NCBI GenBank assembly: GCA_036583965.1
Contig: JAZBQD010000030.1
Location: 87,093,300-87,157,299, forward strand
Length of the DNA stretch: 64,000 nt
Direction of reading: 5' to 3'
Origin: Prunella strophiata
Lineage: Eukaryota > Chordata > Aves > Passeriformes > Prunellidae
Positions 28,002-41,063 of this stretch are shown piece by piece; position 1 is the first letter of the stretch; the number at the start of each line of letters is the position of its first letter. The notes beneath the pieces were generated by a model. That model was not told the origin of the DNA. It worked only from the letters and a program-made list of their open reading frames with translations, and made no database searches. Both the position numbers and the translations under genes were made by a program.

Positions 28002-28196
28002 CCCAGTGACTTCTCAGTATCTCTAAAGGCATCGGGGAAGAACAAACATTTCAAGGTGCAGCTCGTGGACAATGTCTATTGTATTGGGCAGCGGCGATTT
28101 AATACTATGGATGAGTTGGTGGAACACTACAAAAAGGCTCCCATCTTCACCAGTGAACACGGGGAAAAGCTATATCTTGTGAAAGCACTTCAGTGA
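28002..28196 (+). CDS. NCK2: NCK adaptor protein 2, terminal coding exon (end of SH2 domain)
   Basis: Sixty-four codons plus TGA (28194-28196) complete the C-terminal SH2 domain, residues 317-380. Added to the 76 residues expected from the missing upstream exon and 240 from the central exon, the protein is 380 residues, the normal NCK2 length. Visible features are the SH2 beta strands ([18 protein letters not shown]), the VYCIGQRRF segment, the helix [13 protein letters not shown] and the C-terminal [17 protein letters not shown] distinguishes NCK2 from NCK1. The SH2 domain binds phosphotyrosine motifs on receptors and docking proteins. No frameshift or lesion is seen, so the gene appears intact within the window. 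Confidence 0.97.
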   Translation, partial: PSDFSVSLKASGKNKHFKVQLVDNVYCIGQRRFNTMDELVEHYKKAPIFTSEHGEKLYLVKALQ

Positions 28197-28463
28197 CGTT
28201 GAAGATGGACTTGGCCACCTGGGCCTCTTAATAACTTACAAGCCTTAGGTCCTAAATTCACTTTTATAGAGCAGAGCAATATCTGAAGCAGGCTTAAGGA
28301 ATAGGCTCTTTCTAAAGTGTTTGCTCTGTCAGTTGCTGTTTGTCCTTTTTTTTTTTGTTTGCCTCTCTTTGTGTTCCAGTTTTGTTAACCTCTGACCACC
28401 TCTCTTCAGGTTGAGAGTTTCCCTTGGGCGGCCATGGCGAGCACTCACCTCCCAGCAGAGTTC

Positions 28464-28522
28464 AAAACGCCCCTCTCCTGTGTACGTTTACATAGTTAGC
28501 TCAGATCAAGGAGGGGCGTTTT
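28464..28522 (+). other. NCK2: Stem-loop in NCK2 3'UTR
   Basis: AAAACGCCCCTC (28464-28475) is exactly complementary to GAGGGGCGTTTT (28511-28522), leaving a 35-nt loop. The arms each carry a CpG and are GC-rich within an AT-rich UTR, which makes a chance match less likely. If transcribed this would be a stable RNA hairpin near 270 nt after the stop codon. No known cis-element family is recognised. Confidence 0.7.
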
Positions 28523-29080
28523 CAATTCAAAGCAGTGTTAATCTGTTCAGACTGCTCATGCAGGCAGAACTCTCCATTCAGAGACATCGGGCACAGTTTG
28601 AATGCACTGAAGCTGCAGCTGCTTAAGTGAGAGAGAGTAGACATAACAGTTGTGGCTGTGAGTTCTGTAGCTATATCGCTTACCGAGTAGGATAATACAA
28701 AACCTCCTAGTTCCTAGAAGCACTCTTTACACTGTACTCTGCTGTTACATTGCCTCTCTGACTCTTCGTAAAGAGTACACTAATTAAAAGCATTTTGTAA
28801 TAGTACTTCTTAAACTACTATGGTAAGATTGTAGTAAAAGAAAACTAGTGTATTTTGGTCTGTAATTGCAACAAAGAGAAATTTTATTTGAAAGTTGATT
28901 ACTAGAGAAAGAATAATTGAATTGTAAAGGCTGAATGTTTCGGTAATCTACAACCAAATGTGCCATCCACATAATGCTTTTTCCTCTTGCCCTTCTGCTT
29001 GTTTGAATTAAACGATTATGTATTTAATTCTCAAAGTAATATGTATCTGTAGCTGATTGTTGACACTAATACAGAAGATT

Positions 29081-29086
29081 AATAAA
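29081..29086 (+). promoter_or_regulatory. NCK2: Poly(A) signal AATAAA for NCK2
   Basis: This is the first canonical hexamer after the stop codon, about 885 nt downstream. A G-rich element (29098-29115) begins roughly 12 nt after it. An alternative hexamer occurs at 29355. Confidence 0.65.
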
Positions 29087-29105
29087 AACTGATCTTGGGA
29101 CAGGG

Positions 29106-32100
29106 GTGGGGCGGGCTACCAACACTATATATATATTTGCTTTACAGAAAGAAATCTTCGGGTTTTACAGAGGATGGTGTGGTTGGTAGGAAGAGACACA
29201 CAGAATGTTTATGAAGAAAATGCATTTTTCTCTTTTCTTTACATTTAAACTCCTTTATGGTTTAAATATACAGTCTTTAGATGGCACATTCCTGAGATTG
29301 AAGAACGGATCATGAGATCTCAAAATCTTGCATACTCAGTTTTTTGGATATTGTAATAAAAAAGGTATTACGTCATGATGGAGTACTGGATTTATCCTTG
29401 GGTGGTAGTCCTGGTGTTATTTTAGCAAGGTGAAATAGAGTGAATAATGAATTTGTTTGTCTTGCAATTTGTGTGGCCTAAAAAGAAATCATCTGCGACT
29501 GCAGAGGACAGTTTTGATATGAGGCGGTGTCTAATGAGCTCTGTGTTTCTTGTTTCTGTGATAATTAAGTCCATTCATAGCTTTAATGAAATCTGCAAGA
29601 TGGACCTATTTCCTGGTACCTCTTTGCCTATTAAAACACATTTCTTACCTATTCTGTGTTTCAGCCAGTAGTAGTGCAACTACCTCTGTGTACAACTCTA
29701 GAGCAGGTTAAGCAGATACCAGCACTGTCTGACTTGCTTTGGGGTAAATCATGCCACTGCCAGGAGACTGCACTGGCACCTTTGCAAATGAACTGCAGCC
29801 TTGCTCAGATCCAAGAGGCAAGTACCATTTCTGAAGTTCTATGCACGTACTATTTTTCCACCACTCTTGAAATTTCATTTCTGTAAGGTTTTCTGAATTG
29901 ACAGCTTGTACTGGAACTAGAAAAAATGTATTTTTCTGTATGTGCATTAACTAAAAATTGGGCAGTGACACTTGTGCTTGGTAAAGCTTAATGAAAGAAA
30001 GCAGTGATACAGAGCAATCCAAAATGATCATGCATTATCCTGAAGAGCACCTACCCATGACTGTCTTCTAAGAAGATAGAAGTTTTCCTTAGGAAGTTGG
30101 TGAGAAGTACCAGTTGTTTACAACTTACCTACAGAAAGACTCCACAGTGGGCTTCTTAAACCTCATGAGTGAATTCTGCAGAGAATGTAGAGATTTGCCT
30201 TCTAATACCTAGTTTTTTCTTTAGGTGAATCTAAGCATGTACCGGGTATGGCAATAATATTAAGGAAGTCAGCTATATGTTGTATGAGCATTTTCAGGTT
30301 TGAGTGAATTGCTTTTCAGTCTTACTGTCTCTTGGTAGTATTTGCAAAAATTATATATGGGAATGGTTTACCTTTTCAGTAAACAGATTATTCTAATTAC
30401 TTTTTTATGCCCTGTGTTCATTTTTTCATGAAATATTCCCTATGTTTCCTGTTTCAGGAGCCTTCATATGCCTCTTGCAATCTTTTTTCACTTTTTTCTA
30501 GAGTCCATTTTTACAAGCTCTCATAGTTCCAAACTCCTTTCTAGTCTTAGTAACTTAGAACTAAATCAAATAGACATCTGAATGAAGGTTTTACTATATG
30601 CTTTATATTGTAATGGATTTATCAAATTTTCTTGGTTTGTTTTTGTTACCTCATCCTCTGTAAACAGCTTCTGTGTCTTGAGGTGTAAATTGTAAAGTAC
30701 TTAGTTTTGGAAGCAGCTAGTTAGTTAATGACCTGTAAATTACTAGCTCAGGTAATTTCTTTTCTTTTTTTTCAAGTAAGTCTCACCTTGGTTTTTCCCA
30801 TGCTGAATTTTATCAGCATGCTTTCCATTCAACAGGCTCATTAATGGCTCTTCAGTTGTTCCCATCCTTATTGAGATATGTTCATACAAATTTTTCCACC
30901 TGTTCCTGCCCTTTTAATCTCATTTGTTGGACTGGGCTTAAGCATTAATAATCTTCAGTACTATATGCTTTATAAAGGGTCAATAGACATGGAATTTTAT
31001 TATTATTTTCCTATTTTATACTCACCCTTCAATTATTTGACAAAATCTCATCCTTTACTTTTTGACTACTTAGAGCCTCTTTGTCAAAGCTTGTGGCGGG
31101 GTGGGATTTTTTTTTTTTAAATATGAGTGGGAGTCATGGTGACCTGAATTTCTTTGCTTACAGTATTCATTAAAGGCTCAAATAATTTCTGATGGAGTAG
31201 AAGTTGTGATTTTTCTTTATGGTGTTTAGTCTGGCTTTTGCTGTCCTACCTGATTTGTACAGGTGCATAAGTTGTACTTTTAAATACTATTTGTGTACAG
31301 CTGTTAATGTTTTCTTGCCTTGCTGGTATCTTTGGAGGGATGTGAATGATTTGTGAATCCATAACAGTTGCTGTACTTTCTACACATTGGCAGAAATTTT
31401 AGATCCATGTTTATAGTTTTAGCTCTGGGAGCTTGATGAGAAGCTCCCACTTGATGTTATCTTGACTGTTTGTGGTATCACATATTAGGTGGGGACAAAT
31501 TAGTAAAGGATTAATATAAGAGAGCACTGAGACCATGCCAGGTAAACTCACATGGACCTACTGTGTTATAAAAGCAAAGGATTTGCTTACTCTTTGCTTT
31601 TGAGGAGAGAAGAGGCAATAAAGACATGCAGTTGGGTATTTAACATCTTTTACTGCATGAACAAGCTCTGAAGTCCCACACTTGAATGGTTCTGCTTAGT
31701 GTTCTCCATTCAGATCTTCATGTCTCATGAATGTATATTAAATTCTTAAAGTTTACAGCTGTTCATCCAAACCTTTATTGCAGCTTTTCTGTACTGTAAA
31801 GTTTGGTGTCTGGTTTAATGGTTTCACTGTGGGAAAATAGAGATCTTCCACACTTAGAACAATAACTTCTGTTATAACACAAAGTTGAAGTACTTTCAAA
31901 ATGCCACCATACAATTTCACCTATAAAAATGTCAGTTTTTTGCTTAAATTATAAATAAAAAACTAGAAAATGGATCACAGGTCCTTTGAACTAGGTCTGA
32001 CAATTTACTTGGCAAAAGCTACTAAATAACTGTAAGGGCTTTCATTTCTTCTTGGTCTTAAGATAATTTAATTCAGTGCTTCAGAGGTAAATGAAACTTG

Positions 32101-33606
32101 GGCAATCTCTACAATCTGAATCTGACAGGTTCTGCTTTCTTACTCTACTGGGATGGGATGACTCATTTTTAAATGGAAACTTGTTAACATATAATAAGCT
32201 GTGAAAATTGTATTGCTGAAGTAACACTGATCTCTTAAATGCTCTAGGAACTGTGAACTTTCCTATTATTTTCTTTTCAGTACATTCAAAATGCAGTGCC
32301 TTTTTTATGAAGTGGAAAAGTGCAAGCCAGCAGGAGAACAGCATGCACAGTCCTGAAGAGCATTACCTGTACCATGTGAATGAAAGGATGCAAGTAAATG
32401 CTGCCCATTCATTCACTATTTTGACTAACAAGTAAATCAGTTGTGCAATACTCTTCTAAAAAGTATACTGCAATTACAACCCAAAATGTGCACCAGCTTT
32501 AGTATGTGATAACAAGGCCTAATGTATGTTCTTGTGCCAGTGTCTTGCAAAAGCAATAGCTTGCTGTCCTTTGCTCTTTTTTAGGTGGGCATTCATGTTG
32601 TTTGATACAGTTATAATTTGCTGGAGAAATCAACACATAATGTTTTTTGACCTAAATTGACTTAATGTGAAAAATAATTTATATATACTATACTTAAAAC
32701 TGTAGTATTTTCTGGTCTTTTGCGTGCTGCTGGAACCCTATGCTCTTTTTTATTTTAAAATTTAATTTTTTTTCTGGCATATTCTTAGTGTGTCTTTTCT
32801 TGTTAGAAATAGAATGTTTCCCCTGTTGTTACTTGAACTATCCACCCAGGCTGATACAGAAGCTGACTAATAGAAGTGGCATGTAGCCATTGACACATTA
32901 GACAAGTTTTTCCTTGCATTTTCTTTCCCATGTGGTACTATTAAGTGGTTTAAGAGTGGGAGGTTAAATAAAAAGAAAGAAGAAAGAAGACTCTAACTTG
33001 ACAGGTTATCTTCAGCAGTGGGAGTCCACAGTTTTGAGGAAAGAGTAACAGGTAAGAAATGTTCTTTTCTATTTTCTTAAGTGGATTTTGTTTGAAATTT
33101 AGCTTGACATCATATGGCATGAGTGCATGAAGTAATACAAAGATTAACAAAGTAATGCTGATTTAGTCCATTTTATTGAAGGAATGGGTGGATACAGTTG
33201 TTGATCTCAATGTCTTACTATAGAAAATAGTCATCTTAAGGGGAGAACTGGGATTTTGGGGACTGCTTTGTTGGTGGTGGGGCTTTTTGTTTTGATTTTT
33301 GAGGGAAGACTTCAAAAGAGGTGCCTTGCTCCAGTTTTCAAGCCAGATTTTGCTAAGCTTCTCAAAAAAACATGTCTTGAGTGTGGGCCAGGCCACAGGG
33401 AATGTGTTAAGTGGAATTATTCTCCCACCTGTAATTGAAACTGGTGGTGAATAATGGGCTACTTTTTTTTTTTTTTTTTTAATTTTGATCTCCATTAGAT
33501 TGGATACATACATCTATATGGTAATTAATTAGTGGGTTCTGTGGGTTACTGACTTAGTTTTTCACCTGGGTTCAACTCTCTCAAGTTGAAATAAGCTTGA
33601 TGAGGC
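29106..33606. other. Intergenic, AT-rich, no gene seen
   Basis: Downstream flank of NCK2. Only short overlapping chance ORFs occur. Noted are a second AATAAA at 29355, a short hairpin GGGAGCTT/AAGCTCCC at 31427-31448, a T-run at 31110-31118 and an 18-T run at 33463-33480. I recognise no transposon or RNA gene. Confidence 0.7.
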
Positions 33607-34639
33607 TTTTTTTTTTAATTCCTTTTTATGTCACAGAACCAGTAGTGCATTCAGTGCAATTATAATTGGTAATGCAAAGAAGCCCTTCAGTTGTGGGCAG
33701 CTGGTATGTTTGGAATACTAAGTTCAGAGATGATGGTGATGATAATACAGCCATAAAGAATTGCAGGTAAGGGCACCAGCAGACAGTTAGAGAGAACAGG
33801 CTCTGGCATCATTAACCAAGTGTCTTGATGATTTCTCTTTGTAGAATTAGGATGTTTATTTTCATTTATGTACGTAGCTAATTTGTGGAAGTTAAACTTA
33901 ACCCTTTTTTGGTGTACAATGTATTTATACGTAAGTAAATTTGCAGGAATTAGCACTGCAGGAGAGAATGTGAGTGTTGGGGCCCCAGGAAAATAAAGTG
34001 ATCTGGTGTTTATGACAGCTTTCCTAATGAAAATCCTTGCAGATTTATGTCCCACTGAAAAGTGGGGTGTTGCTTCATGTTCCTTGATTTTCCACTGGCA
34101 TTGACCTGACTTTGTGCTGCCACAGCCTGTCTCCACCAAAGACAGGGCAACTGTGATTATGTTAGAAGGGATTTCAGTAGTGTCTGGGCTCTTGTGTAAC
34201 TAGCTTGGGCTAGGCACAGAGTGCAGTGTGAAGAGAAAAACAAGGTGTTGAAGAACCCACCAGGAATGGGTGGGTGCCACAGAGAGCTCATTAAACCTAG
34301 TTATGTTTGTCCTCTGCCCTTACTAATTCAGCAGTGAATGCTGACATTATCAGTGTGGGATGTTTTGTGTTAATATGTCTCAGGGTTGTTTCTTGTGCTA
34401 ACAGAGATCAGATGTGCCACTTCTCTGGCTTGTCTCTGTGTAATCATTCTGCTGTGAAGTTCAGAGTGGTTTAAGAGAAATTCTGTCTTCATTTTTGCTG
34501 GCATTTCTGGTGTGGTATGTAACCATACCTATGTTGTCAGCCTTCTGATGCTCTTTAGTATTAATTTTTCTGTAAAAATTAGAAGCCTGGGTATGTTTTA
34601 AAAGTTATCATTCTCAACTAAGTCTTTTGCCATGTGATG
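33607..34639. repeat. Tandem duplication, copy 1 (1033 bp)
   Basis: The whole segment recurs immediately downstream at a constant offset of 1033 bp. The unit begins with ten T and AATTCC and ends in GCCATGTGATG. I counted about five single-base differences between copies and no indel, so identity is near 99.5%. Content is non-coding to my eye. A 150-codon minus-strand frame (33687-34139) spans part of it but resembles no family. No terminal repeats or target-site duplication typical of a transposon are visible. Confidence 0.95.
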
Positions 34640-35672
34640 TTTTTTTTTTAATTCCTTTTTATGTCACAGAACCAGTAGTGCATTCAGTGCAATTATAATT
34701 GGTAATGCAAAGAAGCCCTTCAGTTGTGGGCAGCTGGTATGTTTGGAATACTAAGTTCAGAGATGATGGTGATGATAATACAGCCATAAAGAATTGCAGG
34801 TAAGGGCACCAGCAGACAGTTAGAGAGAACAGGCTCTGGCATCATTAACCAAGTGTCTTGATGATTTCTCTTTGTAGAATTAGGATGTTTATTTTCATTT
34901 ATGTACGTAGCTAATTTGTGGAAGTTAAACTTAACCCTTTTTTGGTGTACAATGTATTTATACGTAAGTAAATTTGCAGGAATTAGCACTGCAGGAGAGA
35001 ATGTGAGTGTTGGGGCCTCAGGAAAATTAAGTGCTCTGGTGTTTATGACAGCTTTCCTAATGAAAATCCTTGCAGATTTATGTCCCACTGAAAAGTGGGG
35101 TGTTGCTTCATGTTCCTTGATTTTCCACTGGCATTGACCTGACTTTGTGCTGCCACAGCCTGTCTCCACCAAAGACAGGGCAACTGTGATTATGTTAGAA
35201 GGGATTTCAGTAGTGTCTGGGCTCTTGTGTAACTAGCTTGGGCTAGGCACAGAGTGCAGTGTGAAGAGAAAAACAAGGTGTTGAAGAACCCACCAGGAAT
35301 GGGTGGGTGCCACAGAGAGCTCATTAAACCTAGTTATGTTTGTCCTCTGCCCTTACTAATTCAGCAGTGAATGCTGACATTATCAGTGTGGGATGTTTTG
35401 TGTTAATATGTCTCAGGGTTGTTTCTTGTGCTAACAGAGATCAGATGTGCCACTTCTCTGGCTTGTCTCTGTGTAATCATTCTGCTGTGAAGTTCAGAGT
35501 GGTTTAAGAGAAATTCTGTCTTCATTTTTGCTGGCATTTCTGGTGTGGTATGTAACCATACCTATGTTGTCAGCCTTCTGATGCTCTTTAGTATTATTTT
35601 TTCTGTAAAAATTAGAAGCCTGAGTATGTTTTAAAAGTTATCATTCTCAACTAAGTCTTTTGCCATGTGATG
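34640..35672. repeat. Tandem duplication, copy 2 (1033 bp)
   Basis: Direct head-to-tail copy of 33607-34639. Differences seen: three substitutions within about 25 bp near 35017-35034, one in the T-rich stretch near 35596 and one near 35623. The last bases match copy 1 exactly up to GATG at 35672, after which the sequence becomes unique. Either a very recent duplication or a false duplication in the assembly. Confidence 0.95.
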
Positions 35673-38600
35673 AGCATTAGATTAGCAGTCATGGGCTCCT
35701 CTGTGGCAACATCCCATATTGTTTAACAGTGGTCTTGGAGATTTGTCTCCTTAAATTAACATCAGATTTGTCTTTTTTTTTTTTTCCTCTCCAATATTTT
35801 TCCTTAGAAATACATGTGCATCTGTCTTTACAGTCTTTTTAGTTCCTGGAAAGTCTTCTGGTCCTTGGCTGCTGTTCTGGAACTTTGTTGATCATTTGGA
35901 ACAATGGCCTTTCCATCCAGTGTTGGCTTCTTGGGAAATAATACTCTTCATGATGAATTGCATTATCCTGTGTTAGGGAAATAAGAGCCAAAGGTGCTTT
36001 CCTACTTCATTATAGTTCTGGGAAGCACTTTGTCCTAATAGAATGAGCTCTGGCCATTCTTTAGAAAAGAAACAAAAAAAAAAAAAAAAGAGGGAACAGG
36101 TTACCCTTCCAGTTTAAATCAAATGCTCAAATGCTCTGTAAAAGCTTGCAAATCATTCTAAAACTGTAATAATGGAGGAGTTCATTATATAATGCAATGT
36201 CAGGAACTACTTTGGTTACTTATGGAAGGAGGAGATTGCTTTCCTCAGCAGTAGCAGGATGTTAATTCTGCAATAGTCTTAGAATTTCTGAAGAACAAAC
36301 CCAAGCACCTTCAGGAATATATCTGAAATCAAGCTGTGCATATTATAGATCTGAATCTTTGAGGGTAGGGCACCACACCGTCACCTAGCTTGAATTTTTA
36401 CTATTTTACTGTTAACTGCAATGATTTTACTTTTATGATGACTCAGATGAATAATTTTTCTTGTGTTTTTCCTAATGCAGTCGCATGTGGTCCAGCATAA
36501 TTTTCATTGAAGCTGGTTGAGCTTCCAGGAATCCTGCTTGTCCTGTGCTTTATTCATCTGCCTTGTCTTCCTGCCTCATTTGTGCTTGGTCTCCTACTCT
36601 GCTTTTTTGCTTTTCTCACCTGTTTTCTCTTGTGCCCTAGAGCTTCTTCAGTTTTTCATTGCCTTCTTCTTGTCTTCAGGTATTTCTACTCTCCCTTCAT
36701 TTACAACCTTTAATATTTAGAGCCTGCCTAATGAAGAGGGATGATTGCTTTGCTCCACACTTCTCCCTTACACCCTCAGATTGCAGAGGAACAGGCCCAC
36801 TTCCCTTCATGGAGCTGTATTTGTGCTGTGGGAACATCAGGGAGCAGATAATAAAACAAATAACTATATGGCCTGAGCAAACCTGTTCTTGCCCACAGAG
36901 GTGGTTATTGGATGGTGCAATGCCCACTTGAATCAGCAGCTTGACTTTGGAGCTTCAGTGCATGTGTTCTCACTGTGGAAGGTGCTCAAACAGGCTAAGC
37001 ATCTGCAATTCTGAAATGGGGAGTGGGAAAATACATGGCCAGTATTTCTGCATATTTACCACAAATGCCACACAACATGCTCATGAAAACAGGGGCAGTA
37101 AAATTCTCATGTTGGTACTTAGGAGTGTTGGCCCATCCCTTCTTCCTTGCTGAAGTTTCTTCTTGATCTACTGGCTGGTATTTTCCAGCACTAAACAGAA
37201 TAGCAAGGATTCCTCCAAGAGAGCTGCAATTCAGCAGTAGCAGCTTTTGAGATGTGATTTGCTTGAATGCATCAATCCATATTTAGGCTGATATAGTGGA
37301 GTTGTTACATTGGCATATAACTATAACACTGTGTTATAGCTGTAAATGCCAGTTTCTGCTGTTTATTGGGACTGTTACAGTTATGGTGTGTGCTATAAAA
37401 TCTTCATTCAAAACCTGATATCATAAACAAAGCCCTTTAATTGAAAAGAAAAAAATAGCCCCCAGCCCACGTACAAAAGGAAGGAACAGCTCAAACTGAA
37501 AAGAGGAGCCAAAGTAATTGTTATGCACTGTACAGGGATGATGGAGAGCAGACAAAGAGCATACACCAAGGAGCCATGGAAATGGAGCAGCATGAAAGGA
37601 CTGGTGACAGCACCATTGGGAGTGTGCTCACCCACACAAGTGGAGTGATGCATGTGTTTGCACCAGTGAGCTGGAGTGGAGTTCAAAATGATTGCACAAG
37701 GCATTTGCTAAGGGACTGGGCTCAGCAGGCCCAGGCCAGAGGAACTTGAGTTTCACTCTAAAGAAGTTTGTGCTTTTTCTCTCAAGATACAGAGGCAGGA
37801 TATAAATAGCAGTGGGCTTGAATAAGCAGTCGGCCTCTGCAGCAGGAAATGAAGACATCTAAGAAATCCCCTTTGTCCCAGATAGATGTGTGTGTCTGCA
37901 TGTTTACTTTCCCTCCATTTAAAAGACTGCTTCAGATTTTACTTGTTTCAGAACTAACTTGGTTCTCCATTCAGAATCAGTGCAAGCCTTTCCACAGCAA
38001 ACTGGTCACTAGGGAAAGGTTTGATTACCCTTCAGCAGGAGTGTAATCCACATTGTCCTAAGACTTCACATGGTTGCCTTAATCCTTGGTGAGCTCAGTA
38101 CCTTAGGAAGGGAGAACCAATACTTGAACAATTTTAGTAGGGTGACATAATTGCATTAAAACTCCTCTGCTCTTCCTCCTTCTCCCACCATACCCATGGC
38201 TTGGGAGGTATATATTCCTTTGGCTTCTAGGATATGTTTTGCAGTCTTGATACTTGAGCAAGTTGTTTTAAGTTTGAGACTTGGAAAAAAAACATCTTGA
38301 ACTTTCTTCTCACACCAGCCTTTCCCATTGAATATGGAAAACATCTGCACTTATGTAGTCATATCCATGCCAGGGTACCTCATTGTCCACTGCCTTAAGA
38401 AGAAGTGAGAGCAATGTGTTGCCTGCCATCAGTACACAGAAAATGCAGGACTGCCCCATCCCTGGTGGAAGAGCTGTGTGAGCCTATCTGTCAATACTAA
38501 GTCATTTGACATCAGCATGGATATGAGTTGGATTGGGAGCTGCTAATGCATAAAATTTAATGAGAAGAGGTAACATATGGTGTAGTGTCAATTCTGAATC

Positions 38601-40435
38601 ATCTCTCTTTCAGTGAAGAGGTCTTAATGTCTGTGCTGGCCCTCCTCTTTATGCAGTTGTAACAGTAGACTTACCAGTGCACATACATGAGGGGGATGCA
38701 AGGCCTTAAAAACACTGACTGACTGTGATGCTTGTTTTTAAAGCAAGAAAGAGAGCATAATTGTTGCAAAAGCAGTGAGTCTGAGCCAAAATACACCTTT
38801 CTTGTTAGTGACACTGGCTGACCTGGTCTCTTTGCTGGTTCCTCATCAGTCTTTGTGAGGCCCTCTATGTTTGAATGGGACCCATCTCTTCCTGGTCAGG
38901 ATAGGGGGCTTCCAGTGAGTTATGAGCTCTTAACAGGGTGCTCTGAACTAATCCTCTCCTGGGCTTTCAGCTGCTGTGCTTCCCAGTCATGAAAGCCATC
39001 TTTTACTGGCCTGAAAAAGAAAGCTGAGAGATTTTTCCAGAAGGTTTTATCTGTGTCAGCAGACATTAGGAAGAACAGTCTTGAAATTAAGTCATGGTAA
39101 ATTGTGATCTAGAGAGCTATAGATTTTTATGCTCATCTGAAATGATAGACAGGTACTTAAAAAAAGGGGAAAGTTAATGAAGACATTATTTTTCTCTGAA
39201 TGTCATTCACCCTTCCTGTAATCCTTATCCTTTCCAGCTGATAGAGAAGTTTGACAGTACTTCCCCCCTCCCCTCTGAATTTTTTCCCCTAGAACTCAGG
39301 AAACTGGCCAGTCTTGGTACTGTCTTCTGGTAAATGATTACAATTTACACTCACCACATGTGTTGAATATATATATTTGTTAAGCAAGCATGGCATACAG
39401 GCATGTTTCAGCAAGATTTGTCTGTCATTATGTGAGCACAGACAAAAATCATTGCTCCTCAGTGATGCTGCCCACACTGAGAAGTACACATGTACATTAT
39501 CTGGCACCCTGATTGTTAGTTTGAGAAAGCTTTTGTTTTTAATGGACAGTGGCCACAAACTGAGATGAAGAAAAAGGAAATTATTTGCAAAGAACCTCAC
39601 AACATTATGCAATAACCACAGAGCATCAACATTTACTTTACATGTTCTCTAAGGGCTTATACTAAGGCAGGCTGAAATTTAATGGAAAGATCAAAATGAC
39701 TGGACTTGGCTTTGGCTCAAACTCTAATAGCAATTCATTTCTTCCTGACTTCTGTTTGATATCAGAAGGTATTAAGGCACTTACACTTACGATATTAAGA
39801 GGCCTAATTTTAGAAGATATAGGGGATCAGAAATGTTAGCTTGTATTCCAGAGCAGCTGACTAAACTATATATCTCTGTTTTCTAAAATATCTTAGGCGA
39901 GGCATATTTATTTTACCAATCTTGCAAAAAGTATAAAGAGTGAAGATAATGCCAAATCTGCAAAGAGAATGTTATATGAAAGGGGATTTCATGCTTACTT
40001 CAGTATGAACTATTGCACTGTTCTTTATCTGAATCTGACTTCCTGAGTTTTCTGCTGTAGAATTACTGTGGCTTTTCTCAGATTTTCTGGTTATTAAAAT
40101 TCAGCCCTCCAACTTCAGAGCTCCCTTGTCTAATGTTATTTGATCCTACCTAGGGGAATGTGTTTTAAGTGTTAGATATTTTTAATGGATAAAACCTTAA
40201 TAGTAAGAATTTAAAGAATATTATACTTTGGGACTTAAAAACCTCAAGTTAGAGAAAAAAAGAATGTTATTTGTTTTCTCAGATTATTTCACCTTTCAAA
40301 TAATGTTCCAGTTATTCAAGGAACACTATGATATTACTGTGCCTATGCCCTTGGACCTTACATTACTATCCCATAGAGATTTTGCAAGTTTTCTTCATCT
40401 ATAATAAGCCAATATTAAAAAAAAATTCTGAATGT
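35673..40435. other. Intergenic, no gene seen
   Basis: AT-rich sequence with a 16-A run at 36074-36089 and T-rich patches near 35772-35785. Several 60-100 codon chance frames overlap each other on both strands. No exon, RNA gene or recognised repeat family. Confidence 0.65.
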
Positions 40436-41063
40436 CTCACAGAATCACATAATGGTTTTGGTTGGAAGGGCCCTTAAAGATCATCTAGTTCCAACCCCCC
40501 TGCCATGAGCAGAGATGCCTTCTTTTAGACCAGTGTGCTCAAAACCCCATCCAGCCTGGTCTTAGACACTTGCAGGGGTGGGACATCCACAGCTTCTCTG
40601 GGGGAACCTGTTGCAGTGCCCCACCACCCTCACAAGTGAATAATTTCTTCCTAATATCTAATCTAAATCTATCATCTTTCAGTTTAAAGCCATTTCCCCC
40701 TTGTCCTCGTCACTACATGCCCTTGTGAGAAGTCCCTCTGCAGCTCAATTGTCAGCTCCCTTTGGGTACTGGAGGGAGATATAATGTCTTCCCAGAGCCT
40801 TCTCCAGGCTGAACAACCCAGATTCTCTCAGCCTGTTTTCTAGGAGAGGTGTTCCAGCCCTCTGATTGTGTTTGCTGCTCTCCTCTGAACTCCAGTAGGT
40901 CCACATCTTTCCTCTGCTGGATGCAGCCCCCCAGGTGGGGTCTCACAGGAGCAGAGGGGCAGAATCCCCTCCCTTGCCCTGCTGCCTACACTGCTTTTGA
41001 TGCAGCCCAGAACCATCAGCTTTCTGAGCTGCAATGTGCATGTCACCCAGCCTGTGTTTGTGT
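40436..41063 (-). mobile_element. CR1 LINE, 5'-truncated 3' end fragment
   Basis: On the + strand the fragment opens with the reverse complement of the CR1 3' terminus (AGAATCACATAATGG, then GGTTGGAAGGGCCCTTAAAG), and continues through the familiar CR1 3' region (CCACAGCTTCTCTGGG, TTTCTTCCTAATATCTAATC, CAGGCTGAACAACCC, TCTCAGCCTG). The element is therefore on the minus strand. Its upstream part encodes the decayed end of the CR1 ORF2 protein, including RAREGILPLCS and VQRRAANTIRGLEHLS. Compared with a typical CR1 there are internal deletions near 40920-40950 and 41035-41050, and the element is truncated at its 5' end. It is inactive. CR1 is the dominant LINE of birds and other sauropsids. Confidence 0.93.

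Larger units (their letters stand above)
28197..29105 (+). other. NCK2: NCK2 3' untranslated region (end estimated)
   Basis: The sequence after the TGA has no continuing frame. I place its end near 29105 because the first canonical AATAAA after the stop is at 29081-29086 and is followed by a G-rich stretch suited to cleavage and polyadenylation. It contains a T-run near 28347-28356 and a 12-bp inverted repeat at 28464-28522. A second AATAAA at 29355-29360 could give a longer form. The exact end is an inference. Confidence 0.7.

Noticed and set aside
33687..35172. Pair of 150-codon minus-strand frames as a duplicated gene
   Set aside because: They exist because the DNA is duplicated. The three substitutions between them all change the amino acid, the sequence resembles no family, and no start or splice context is evident.
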